From Rickettsiales bacterium (GTDB lineage Bacteria; Pseudomonadota; Alphaproteobacteria; Rs-D84), in NCBI GenBank assembly GCA_031283565.1, contig JAITBM010000034.1, forward strand, positions 1 through 18,588: a DNA stretch of 18,588 nucleotides, in the 5' to 3' direction. The notes beneath the pieces were generated by a model. It ran no database searches. It saw only the letters and a list, made by a program, of their open reading frames with translations, and was not told the origin of the DNA. Shown here one piece after another: positions 1 through 6,935 of the stretch. Both the position numbers and the translations under genes were made by a program. Numbering within the stretch: position 1 is the stretch's first letter; every line of letters starts with the position of its first letter.

Positions 1-248
1 TTTTTTGTAACTGACTCGATGGCGTAGACCGGAAAACCCAATATCGCTAGCACGACGGCGGGGAATCCGGCGCCGCTGCCAAGATCTATGACAGTTGCGT
101 CCGGCGCCAAAAATTTCGCCAGTTGAGCCGAATCCATGGTATGCCGCTCGCGCACATGGGGCAGGGTGGAGTTGGCAACCAGATTCACGCGGACGTTCCA
201 TTTAGTCAGCAACTTTTCATATTTATCGAATTTTTCTTCAATTGTCAT
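1..248 (-). CDS. rsmG: 16S rRNA (guanine-N7) methyltransferase RsmG, 5' part only
   Basis: This is the N-terminal 82 codons of RsmG (GidB), cut by the left window edge. RsmG methylates a guanine of the 530 loop of 16S rRNA using S-adenosylmethionine. The visible part has the family signatures in order: a helical N-terminus ending KWNVRVNLVA (about residues 16-25), the RERHTMDSAQL segment (the family's 'ERHxxDSL', about 33-43), and the SAM-binding motif VIDLGSGAGFPAVVLAI (about 53-69). The start is ATG at 248-246; an in-frame TAG lies 10 nt upstream, so no longer start exists. There is no Shine-Dalgarno sequence, but a TATAGT hexamer sits 8 nt before the ATG, suggesting a leaderless mRNA. rsmG usually follows mnmG; here mnmG is 5 kb away, so the classic gidA-gidB pair is split. 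Confidence 0.93.
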   Translation of the reverse strand, partial: MTIEEKFDKYEKLLTKWNVRVNLVANSTLPHVRERHTMDSAQLAKFLAPDATVIDLGSGAGFPAVVLAILGFPVYAIESVTK

Positions 249-256
249 AGTCGCAT

Positions 257-262
257 ACTATA
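257..262 (-). promoter_or_regulatory. Predicted -10 element of rsmG (leaderless)
   Basis: The minus strand reads TATAGT, then 8 nt, then the rsmG ATG. A TTGAAA at 283-278 could be the -35, but its spacer is only 15 nt. If the hexamer is the -10, transcription starts at or next to the A of the ATG. Confidence 0.5.
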
Positions 263-295
263 AGGAACATAATAAAATTTCAAGCGAATCCTATA

Positions 296-306
296 TACTG
301 GCGCAA
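296..306 (+). repeat. Copy 1 of the TACTGGCGCAA repeat
   Basis: First of three perfect 11-bp copies, all in the same orientation, in the non-coding stretch. It is preceded by TATA, so it also forms a TATACT hexamer. Confidence 0.6.
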
Positions 307-1026
307 AAGGCAAGCTCGAAATTTTTTATACCGTATACGATTGCAGTCGCCCCGACCATCATTGAGTCCATTCGCGAGCAGATCATATCCAAATGCTGTT
401 CATGACTACAATCCTGATCCCATAGCCAAACATTTAGTTTTAGTAGACAAAATGTATAATAGAAAACAGAAAAAATTTACTTTCTGGCCTTTTTCATGTG
501 CAAGGATCTAACTAGTTGCGCATATGTCATAAAAACAACATTGCTGCCCTTAGCTTTCAAAAAGTACCCCTGAAATTGTCGATATTTACAGGAAATAGCG
601 CTTTTTCAAAAAAATGCGCAATGGCAAGATATAAATAAACCACTGTGCGAGCTTTGCATAATATAGGGAGGTGTGTTATTTTAGGCACGTTGCATGCGCA
701 CAATGACTTTTAAATAAGAGCGCATAATTATGTTGAAATTTTTGTTATTCATGTTTTTCATCTGTTGCCGTGTTATTTGCCATGTTGGGGCGAAATGGTA
801 GGCGCCGGTTATTGCAACAAAAAATATGCCGATTCCGGGCTTGAGACAAGGCTAAACAGTCCGCTCGACAATATCGGCGGCATCCCGCGACCCCAACGTC
901 ACGTAGATTTGCGGGATCATAGCGACGATCATATATTTATATGGAATGTTCCTTTATTCTGATGTCGGCGGCGATGCTATGAGCGACACCTCAACAATGT
1001 AAAGCAATAGTAATGACAAGCATCAT

Positions 1027-1037
1027 TACTGGCGCAA
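1027..1037 (+). repeat. Copy 2 of the TACTGGCGCAA repeat
   Basis: Second perfect copy. The flanks do not match copy 1; copies 2 and 3 both have TTCATG/TCATGG within about 20 nt downstream. Confidence 0.6.
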
Positions 1038-1247
1038 GACCCTGTCGTTGATTCATGAGCGTTCTTCTATATATGACTCGCCCGATTGCACGTACGCCTG
1101 GCGCTCTGGTTCGTTTCTCAGTTGTTCGCGCTTTGATATGCTAAATTTATTCTTAATTTTGTCGTGCAGCCTCGTCGCGCATGATTGTTAACTAAATCTT
1201 GCGGGCGGACCCGGGATAACACCTTTATATTTAGGTCTGAAAATGTT

Positions 1248-1258
1248 TACTGGCGCAA
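1248..1258 (+). repeat. Copy 3 of the TACTGGCGCAA repeat
   Basis: Third perfect copy, 72 nt upstream of the start of the 999-residue Cys-rich protein gene and about 60 nt upstream of its predicted -10. It could be an upstream regulatory site for that gene. Confidence 0.6.
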
Positions 1259-1314
1259 TGCCGGGATTGTCTTTTTCATGGCGGGGGATTTTTGTTTCGC
1301 GCGACGGGGATTTC

Positions 1315-1323
1315 TGGTATAAT
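1315..1323 (+). promoter_or_regulatory. Extended -10 promoter, leaderless
   Basis: TGG-TATAAT is a perfect -10 with the TGn extension; only 7 nt separate it from the ATG at 1331. No good -35 is visible at normal spacing (TTTCGC at 17 nt, TTGTTT at 20 nt), as expected for an extended -10 promoter. Transcription should begin at about the ATG. Confidence 0.65.
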
Positions 1324-1330
1324 CAATAAA

Positions 1331-4330
1331 ATGAAAAAAGGATTATTATTCGCTGCTTTATTCGCCGCAGTTTTCGGACTGAATACCGCCGGCGTTTTCG
1401 CCGCGCCGGAACGCGCCGTCCGCGGACAGGCGGTGCGGGCGGCGGCGACTTCTGCGGTAACGCCGGGCGCATCTGAGAATGTAGTCCCAAGCAGCGGGGT
1501 CCGAACTCGCGCGCCAACCGGAACCTCTGGAACTAATGGAACCAAAGGGCAGGGCGCTTCGTTGGGCGGTAGAGCTTCTGGCTCAACGGGGCGGAGCGGA
1601 GTTCCATCGAGCAGCGGGATTTCCAGCGGAACAGGGCAGGGCGCGGGCCCAAAGCCGGACTCTGCGCGGGCCGCCGCAAAAAAAAAGGTTGTTGGCAAAA
1701 AAAAGACCAGCAAGGATGACAGCGACAAGTTTTTAAGCGGCGGGAACGCCAAAAATACCGCATCGTTCGCCAAGGGTATTGACGACGATCCATGCAAGAC
1801 GTCTTATTGGGGGTGCATGGATCAGTTCTGCATGTCCGAAAACGACAACGGCGGACGCTGCGCCTGCTCGCAGGAATCCATTGCGCTAGACAACGAATAC
1901 GAAAAGGTTATCGGTGGCGTTGAAAAAGAAATCGCAAAAACTTCCGCACTCGAAACCGATATAGAAACAGGCGGAGATATTCGAGCCCAACTTTCAGATG
2001 ACGATGAAGAGGATGAAGACGGCGAAGAAGAAGCCTGCGGCGAATCTGATGTATCTTGCAAGGTCGGCGCGGCAAAGCTGACCGCCGCCGCGAAAATGTG
2101 CGACGCGCGCGTAGAGGCCGCATGCAGCGCCAATCACTCTTTTGTAAAAATGCAATACAACCAAAATATCCGGCAAGACTGTTCTGCCTATACGGCCGCA
2201 ATCAAAAACGCCCGTGAAAATGGGGCCGCCGTTCTCTATGCCGCGCAAAAGCAAATGCGCGAGACCGCGGCTGAAAAATTTTCGGCCGAAAACAAGTTCA
2301 ATGAGTCCGAATGCATTGTCGAGCTGCGGTCCTGCATGAACGGCTCCGACGCATGCGGCGCAGACTGGTCCAGATGCGTCAAAGGCGGAATAGCTGAAAA
2401 GCGCATTCACTGCGAAAACAAGGTGCTCGACAAATGTGCCGCTGTCCGCGAGTCTGTCTGGAATGCATTTGCCGCCGACATAGCCCCGACCCTCAAGAGC
2501 GTCGAAATTGCCAAGGACAACGACCGCCGCCAGGACTGCCTCGGCTCCGTGGCCGATTGCATTCACAAGGCCTGCAAAGACGACATTGAAGGAAAGGGCG
2601 TCGACACGATGGACGCCTGTCTCGCCAGGCCGGAAATGGCGCAGTCCTTTTGCAAGGTAGAACTGGATTCCTGCGACCTGAATGACACCATGTGGAACTT
2701 TGTGAAGGCAAAGCTTGCCGCCATGCGATCCAACGCATGCCAGGCCGAAGTCAAGACCTGCCTCGAAGACGAGGGGCGCTGCGGGAAGGATTACTCCAAT
2801 TGTCTGGGGCTCGACCTGCCGGCGCTTTACGATATGTGCCCCATTGACAAGCTTGTCGTCTGCAAGCAGGATAAGCAGGACTTTTCCCTATATGATTTGG
2901 GCAATATGGTTATGGGCATTTTCATGAACATTGACGACAAGGCCCTCGAGCAATGCCAGAAAATTGCCGAGGACAAAATGATCGAAGTCTGCGGATCCGT
3001 CGTCAACTGCAACCAACAGATAGATCCGAAAATCGGCACCATGTCCCTGCGGTACCAGAACACGAACGGAACGCATTACATATATGGGATGATCAACTGG
3101 GGATTCGTGAACGCGTCCGGCGGATTGGAGCGTCAGGCTTGCATCAGCGCCAAGCGGAAAGACTGCGGCAAATATCCCGCCGCCGGACAGCTATTGATCA
3201 CCAACTATCTCGACTTGGCAGCCAAAAGTCCGGATCCAGACAAGAAAAATGACAAAAATAACCTTGACCTCATCGAATCAGAACTTAAATCGGCCGCCGG
3301 GCAGATAAACAACATCCTATCGTTACTTGACGACGATCCGAAAATACAAAAATGCATAGGCGGGCGCGACTTGTCTCAGATTACTGGATCGAAGGAAAAG
3401 ACAGAGGCGCGATTCCCGGGACTTACCAATTCGTACCGCCGGATCATTGCCGAAGCCGCGCTGGTTCAGATCAAGGACAACTATAATGCTAAAATGATAG
3501 AGCTAATAAAAAAGGCTGAAAAGTCCGCCGATGAAATCGAAGCCGAATACATGTGCTATATAAAGCCGTCCACCGTCATAGGGCGCCGCGTGCCCGAAAA
3601 GCAGGAGGTGGTTGATTTGCAGGCGCTGAATGGATATTCTACATATAAGATCGTGGCGAAAAACTCCGCCACGCGGCAAGAACTGGCAGAACTGGCTTCA
3701 AAAAAGACCAAGGTCGCAATCGACGACATTCTCACCAAGGAGACAACCGTTCTATACAGCCCCGCAACCAGAAACTGCCATTTGTGCATGACTGATACCT
3801 TCCATGGAAAGCGCAAGTACGTTGATCCGCGCGTCGGAGAGACAGAGCAGATGAAGGCCGAGCTTGACAAGATTCAAAAGGAACAGAACGAGACAAAAAA
3901 GGCAGCTGCACTCCTGACTGTAGCAACCAGCGGTCTGGCCGTCGCCGCGCTCACCGGAGTTGGAATCGCCGCCGCCGTAACCGCTGCTAGTGCGGCGGCT
4001 GCGGTTGCGGCGGCTGCCGCCGCTGGCGCAGCCCTTGTTACAGCCGTCTCTTCTGGAGCAGCAGCAGCAACCATCGGAGCGGCCGTAGCGAGCACAACGG
4101 CCGCGCTGGGTACGGTAGCCACTACGGGTACAACGGCGGCGGCGGTGAGCGCGGCAGTTCCAGTAGTCGGATGGATAGCGGCTGGCGTTATCGTCGCCGG
4201 AATCGCAAGCTTCGCTATATGGTCCGCATTCAATAAAGAAGAAGATCCGATGGAAAAAGTCGTTACAAAGACAGTCGATTATTGCGTCGACGAGGTCATC
4301 GGCGAGGTATCGGCCACAAAACCGAAATAA
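1331..4330 (+). CDS. Secreted Cys-rich protein, 999 aa, unknown function
   Basis: I do not recognise a family. The order of parts is: a signal peptide (MKK then a hydrophobic stretch, cleavage near GVFA-AP, residue 24-25); a Ser/Gly/Ala/Arg/Pro low-complexity region (about 26-115); a Lys-rich patch (about 116-128); and a region with 38 cysteines. An acidic run SDDDEEDEDGEEE lies at about 223-235. Cysteines recur in a fixed rhythm: C-x6-C-x6-C-x6-C at residues 328-349 and again at 470-491, with shorter versions at 155/162/167, 403/410/415 and 441/448. Residues about 858-966 form a long Ala/Val/Thr/Gly hydrophobic block, likely membrane-inserted or a helical anchor, followed by a charged tail. 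I chose ATG 1331 because it creates the signal peptide and follows the -10 by 7 nt; a TTG at 1292 is in frame but lies upstream of that promoter. Likely periplasmic or surface-exposed with disulfides; the function is unknown. Confidence 0.88.
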   Translation: MKKGLLFAALFAAVFGLNTAGVFAAPERAVRGQAVRAAATSAVTPGASENVVPSSGVRTRAPTGTSGTNGTKGQGASLGGRASGSTGRSGVPSSSGISSGTGQGAGPKPDSARAAAKKKVVGKKKTSKDDSDKFLSGGNAKNTASFAKGIDDDPCKTSYWGCMDQFCMSENDNGGRCACSQESIALDNEYEKVIGGVEKEIAKTSALETDIETGGDIRAQLSDDDEEDEDGEEEACGESDVSCKVGAAKLTAAAKMCDARVEAACSANHSFVKMQYNQNIRQDCSAYTAAIKNARENGAAVLYAAQKQMRETAAEKFSAENKFNESECIVELRSCMNGSDACGADWSRCVKGGIAEKRIHCENKVLDKCAAVRESVWNAFAADIAPTLKSVEIAKDNDRRQDCLGSVADCIHKACKDDIEGKGVDTMDACLARPEMAQSFCKVELDSCDLNDTMWNFVKAKLAAMRSNACQAEVKTCLEDEGRCGKDYSNCLGLDLPALYDMCPIDKLVVCKQDKQDFSLYDLGNMVMGIFMNIDDKALEQCQKIAEDKMIEVCGSVVNCNQQIDPKIGTMSLRYQNTNGTHYIYGMINWGFVNASGGLERQACISAKRKDCGKYPAAGQLLITNYLDLAAKSPDPDKKNDKNNLDLIESELKSAAGQINNILSLLDDDPKIQKCIGGRDLSQITGSKEKTEARFPGLTNSYRRIIAEAALVQIKDNYNAKMIELIKKAEKSADEIEAEYMCYIKPSTVIGRRVPEKQEVVDLQALNGYSTYKIVAKNSATRQELAELASKKTKVAIDDILTKETTVLYSPATRNCHLCMTDTFHGKRKYVDPRVGETEQMKAELDKIQKEQNETKKAAALLTVATSGLAVAALTGVGIAAAVTAASAAAAVAAAAAAGAALVTAVSSGAAAATIGAAVASTTAALGTVATTGTTAAAVSAAVPVVGWIAAGVIVAGIASFAIWSAFNKEEDPMEKVVTKTVDYCVDEVIGEVSATKPK

Positions 4331-4430
4331 TGCGCGTTTTGCCGAGCGATTTATGCATGGTCTTTATTGGCAATTGCTCTACAATGACAAGAGTTGACTC
4401 TGCGAAAATCGTGCATATCAAGAGTTTCGC

Positions 4431-4536
4431 TGACACTTTTTGACAACCGAATCTTATGAAAAAGTCCGATTTTTTCTTGAAAACTAGCAAGATGCAATAC
4501 AAGATATCCATCGTCGCAATGTCGCAAAAAGTGTCA
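4431..4536. repeat. 12-bp perfect inverted repeat between converging genes
   Basis: TGACACTTTTTG at 4431-4442 is matched by its exact reverse complement at 4525-4536, 82 nt apart, inside the 256-nt gap (4331-4586) between the ends of the Cys-rich gene and rsmE. The left arm is part of TGACA-N5-TGACA (4431-4445), and a similar TGACA-N5-TGACT lies at 4385-4399. Neither arm is followed by a clear T-tract, so it is not an ordinary terminator. I see no gene in the gap. Confidence 0.55.
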
Positions 4537-4586
4537 ATGAAATTCTAATCATTTACAATATGACGCCGCAAACGAGAACGTATAGG

Positions 4587-5246
4587 CTATAAGAATTTAG
4601 AGCAAAGGGCAATAGCAGCCACCTCGGCCCGTAAAATTGTGGATCCCAGGGAAACGCCCGTCGCATCGCCAGAATCTAGCGACTCGAATTCGGATGGAGA
4701 AAATCCGCCCTCCGGACCGATAAGAAACCTGAGCGGACCGGGGAAAGAACGAAAGCTTAAAACGCCCCGCCATGGATCGACAGGCGCCCGCTCATCGCCA
4801 TAGATCAGACCCGATTTCGGCAGGTCGGTAAAACTCATCGGCAGACGTAATGCCGGAATCGAGCTGCGGCCCGACTGTTCCGCCGCCTCTATCATTATTT
4901 TTCGCATGCGGCCCCAATTGACATTGCGCGCCTCCGTTCGCTCCGTGATAACCGGCTGCAAAACTCCTACGCCCATTTGCGTGATGAATGAAACAAGATC
5001 CTCAACGCGTTTTATAGGCGCAAAGCAGAAAGTCCATTTGCCTGATGGATCCGCGCGACCGGTCGAATCGCCTATGACAAAATCGCCGCCGCGCACCGAT
5101 GCAAAAAATTCCAATCCGCCGCCGAACGCCAGAAATTTGTCCGTACGCATGACGCGCGTCAGATAATGAAGCTGCAAGGCATCAAGCGGACCAGACGCGC
5201 CGGCATGCAAATCACCATTTATAAAAAGCCGCGGCTGGTTCCTCAT
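4587..5246 (-). CDS. rsmE: 16S rRNA (uracil-N3) methyltransferase RsmE
   Basis: RsmE is a SPOUT-fold methyltransferase that makes m3U in helix 44 of 16S rRNA. The 219-residue protein has LHYLTRVMR near the N-terminus, the [17 protein letters not shown] segment, [13 protein letters not shown], the SAM-knot loop [13 protein letters not shown], and the closing [17 protein letters not shown]. Together these are diagnostic. A longer frame exists upstream, but ATG 5246 is the right start: it overlaps the mnmG stop as ATGA and has GGGAG 7 nt upstream. Slightly shorter than the usual 240 or so residues. It is the second gene of a mnmG-rsmE operon and is probably translationally coupled. It ends in TAG, which matters for interpreting the TAG in topA. 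Confidence 0.95.
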   Translation of the reverse strand: MRNQPRLFINGDLHAGASGPLDALQLHYLTRVMRTDKFLAFGGGLEFFASVRGGDFVIGDSTGRADPSGKWTFCFAPIKRVEDLVSFITQMGVGVLQPVITERTEARNVNWGRMRKIMIEAAEQSGRSSIPALRLPMSFTDLPKSGLIYGDERAPVDPWRGVLSFRSFPGPLRFLIGPEGGFSPSEFESLDSGDATGVSLGSTILRAEVAAIALCSKFL

Positions 5247-6895
5247 TTCAAAGCTCCCATCAGCACCATCAGCCCCGCCGGAGTCATGCCCTGAATCCGC
5301 GATGCAGCCGCCATGTTGGCGGGGCGGGCGGCCGCCAATTTCTGCCGAAGCTCGTTTGTCAGGCCTGCCATGTGCCAAAAGTCCAATCCGGCCGGGATTT
5401 TTATAGACATATCCCGCCGGACGCGCCCTATCTGCGCACTCTGCTGGGCGATATAACCCTCATAAAACTTGTCGTTTTCGGAGCGGAGCGGAGCCGCAGC
5501 AGCACTCATTTTTTCAAAATCGGACTCGCTTAACAGGCCGGTTTCGACTGCCATCTGGCCAAGCCGGAATACCGCGTTGTCGGCGCGAAGACTCAGCCGG
5601 TATTCGGCGCGGCTGGAAAACATGCGATACGGCTCGTCTATGCCCGCCGTTGTTATGTCGTCTATCATCACGCCGATCATCGAATTCGTACGATCCAATT
5701 GCAACGGCTCCGCGCCCAAAGCAAAAGCCGCCGCGTTAGCCCCCGCGACCAAGCCCTGCGCCGCCGCTTCCTCATACCCGCTGGTGCCGTTTATCTGGCC
5801 TGCTAAAAAAAGGCCCGGAATAGCTTTGGATTCCAAAGTTTCGCCCAAGGCGCGGGCGTCTATCGCGTCGTATTCCACGGCATAGCCGTATCGCGCGGCG
5901 CGGACGTTTTCAAGTCCCGGAATCGTTCTTAGAAAACGGTCCTGAATGTCCGCGCCGAATGAGGTCGACAGGCCGTTCGGATATATTATTGCCGAATCAA
6001 ATCCCTCTGGCTCCAAAAAAACATGGTGCGATTCATGTTCCGGAAACTTCATAACCTTGTCTTCAATCGAAGGGCAATAGCGCGGGCCTACTCCCTCTAT
6101 CGAACCGTTGTACATCGGGGCCAGCGCGATATTCGCCCTTATAATCTTGTGAGTTTCTTCCGTCGTGCGGGTGATGAAGCATGGAATTTGCGGGCGATTT
6201 TGGCATTCCCCATGGAACCATTCGTGAGGCTCGTCGCCGGTTTGCCGCTCCAATTTAGAAAAATCTATGCTGTCTTCAAGCAGTCTCGCCGGAGTTCCGG
6301 TTTTCAAACGCATTATAGAAAACCCGGCTCTTTTGAGGATTTCAGTCAATCCCGCCGAATTTTCCTGATATGAAGAATCGTCCAGCTGGCGGCCGGCCGG
6401 AATTCTTTCCCCTCCCCGCGTGGCCAGACCGTTCAGGAATGTTCCCGTTGTAATCACTATGGCGCGGGCACAGTATTTGTCGTCTACTATTTTCTTTTCC
6501 AAATCTAGCGTTTCTGCGGATTCATATATTATGTCGAACCGACCGGATGCCAAGCGCCGGGTCGCGGCGCGGTAAGCACCGCGGTCTACTTGCGCCCTCA
6601 GCGCCCGCGTCGCCGGACCGTGCGCCCTATTCAGCATGCGGAATTGGATTCCGGCCATGTCCGCCATACGGGGCATCGCCGCGCCAAGCGCATTCATCTC
6701 GGCCAGCATCTGGCTTTTGCCGGGCCCGCCTATCGACGGATTGCACGACATGGCCCCAAGGTCTTGCGGCGACTTCGTGAGCAGCAGCGTTTTCGCGCCG
6801 CGCCGCGCCGCCGCGCTTGCAGCTTCTATTCCGGCATGCCCGCCGCCTATGATGATAACATCCCATTCCGCCATTGAGTTTGCTTTTTTCAGCAT
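5243..6895 (-). CDS. mnmG: tRNA uridine-5-carboxymethylaminomethyl synthesis enzyme MnmG, internally shortened
   Basis: MnmG (GidA) is the FAD-dependent partner of MnmE; together they build (carboxymethyl)aminomethyl groups at U34 of tRNAs. The Rossmann motif [14 protein letters not shown] is at residues 13-26, followed by [51 protein letters not shown] and [14 protein letters not shown], all family hallmarks. The C-terminal [10 protein letters not shown] and [11 protein letters not shown] motifs are present. Length is 550 versus about 620-630: between FEKM (about residue 460) and YEGYI (478) some 60 residues of the C-terminal helical domain are missing, and a hairpin near residue 136 is also short. 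There is no frameshift. Two in-frame starts exist (6895, 6874); 6895 sits 8 nt after TATTAT. First gene of mnmG-rsmE, divergent from ileS. Confidence 0.95.
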   Translation of the reverse strand: MLKKANSMAEWDVIIIGGGHAGIEAASAAARRGAKTLLLTKSPQDLGAMSCNPSIGGPGKSQMLAEMNALGAAMPRMADMAGIQFRMLNRAHGPATRALRAQVDRGAYRAATRRLASGRFDIIYESAETLDLEKKIVDDKYCARAIVITTGTFLNGLATRGGERIPAGRQLDDSSYQENSAGLTEILKRAGFSIMRLKTGTPARLLEDSIDFSKLERQTGDEPHEWFHGECQNRPQIPCFITRTTEETHKIIRANIALAPMYNGSIEGVGPRYCPSIEDKVMKFPEHESHHVFLEPEGFDSAIIYPNGLSTSFGADIQDRFLRTIPGLENVRAARYGYAVEYDAIDARALGETLESKAIPGLFLAGQINGTSGYEEAAAQGLVAGANAAAFALGAEPLQLDRTNSMIGVMIDDITTAGIDEPYRMFSSRAEYRLSLRADNAVFRLGQMAVETGLLSESDFEKMSAAAAPLRSENDKFYEGYIAQQSAQIGRVRRDMSIKIPAGLDFWHMAGLTNELRQKLAAARPANMAAASRIQGMTPAGLMVLMGALK

Positions 6896-6908
6896 TTGAT
6901 TCTATAAT
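6880..6908 (+). promoter_or_regulatory. ileS promoter
   Basis: TTGCTT (6880-6885), a 17-nt spacer and TATAAT (6903-6908). It predicts a leader of about 20 nt carrying AAGGTG (6925-6930), a ribosome site 5 nt before the ATG. The -35 lies inside the first codons of mnmG. Confidence 0.6.
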
Positions 6909-6932
6909 AAAAAAGATATAAATCAAGGTGAA
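6904..6932 (-). promoter_or_regulatory. mnmG promoter, leaderless, overlapping the ileS promoter
   Basis: On the minus strand TTCACC (6932-6927), a 17-nt spacer and TATTAT (6909-6904) lead to the mnmG ATG 8 nt later. There is no Shine-Dalgarno sequence between. The -10 shares five bases with the ileS -10 on the other strand. Confidence 0.55.
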
Positions 6933-6935
6933 AAA

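Larger units (their letters stand above)
249..1290. other. 1.04-kb stretch without a convincing gene
   Basis: No ORF here has a recognisable product, a good ribosome site and a plausible start together. The stretch, especially about 420-760, is visibly richer in A+T than its neighbours. I see: three identical copies of TACTGGCGCAA; a 7-bp inverted repeat (ATCCCGC at 882-888 with GCGGGAT at 911-917); a strong Shine-Dalgarno-like GGGAGGTG at about 666-673 with no ORF behind it; and a 23-codon hydrophobic ORF at 730-801. I do not recognise tmRNA, RNase P RNA, SRP RNA or tRNA on either strand. The stranded ribosome site and very short frames look more like a decayed gene region than an active locus, but an unrecognised ncRNA is possible. 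Confidence 0.6.

Noticed and set aside
765..962. 65-codon ORF in the non-coding stretch.
   Set aside because: TTG start, no ribosome site, no signal or recognisable motif, and no support from composition.
249..1290. Possible chromosome origin: an A+T-rich non-coding stretch beside rsmG (gidB).
   Set aside because: I found no canonical DnaA box (TTATNCACA); the nearest matches (ATATCCAAA near 387, TTATTCATG near 745) fit only 6-7 of 9 bases, and there is no cluster. A GC-skew plot could still reopen this.
1822..2566. Long antisense ORFs (up to 190 codons) opposite the 999-aa Cys-rich gene.
   Set aside because: They are shadows of a GC-rich gene with biased codons; the sense frame has the signal peptide and ordered Cys modules, the antisense frames have neither.
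3874..4233. Antisense Ala/Val/Thr-rich ORF of 119 codons.
   Set aside because: It is the complement of GCN-rich Ala codons, which automatically gives a low-complexity open frame.
4296..4511. 71-codon minus-strand ORF between the Cys-rich gene and rsmE.
   Set aside because: No ribosome site or -10 near its start, overlap with the end of the Cys-rich gene, and no recognisable motif.
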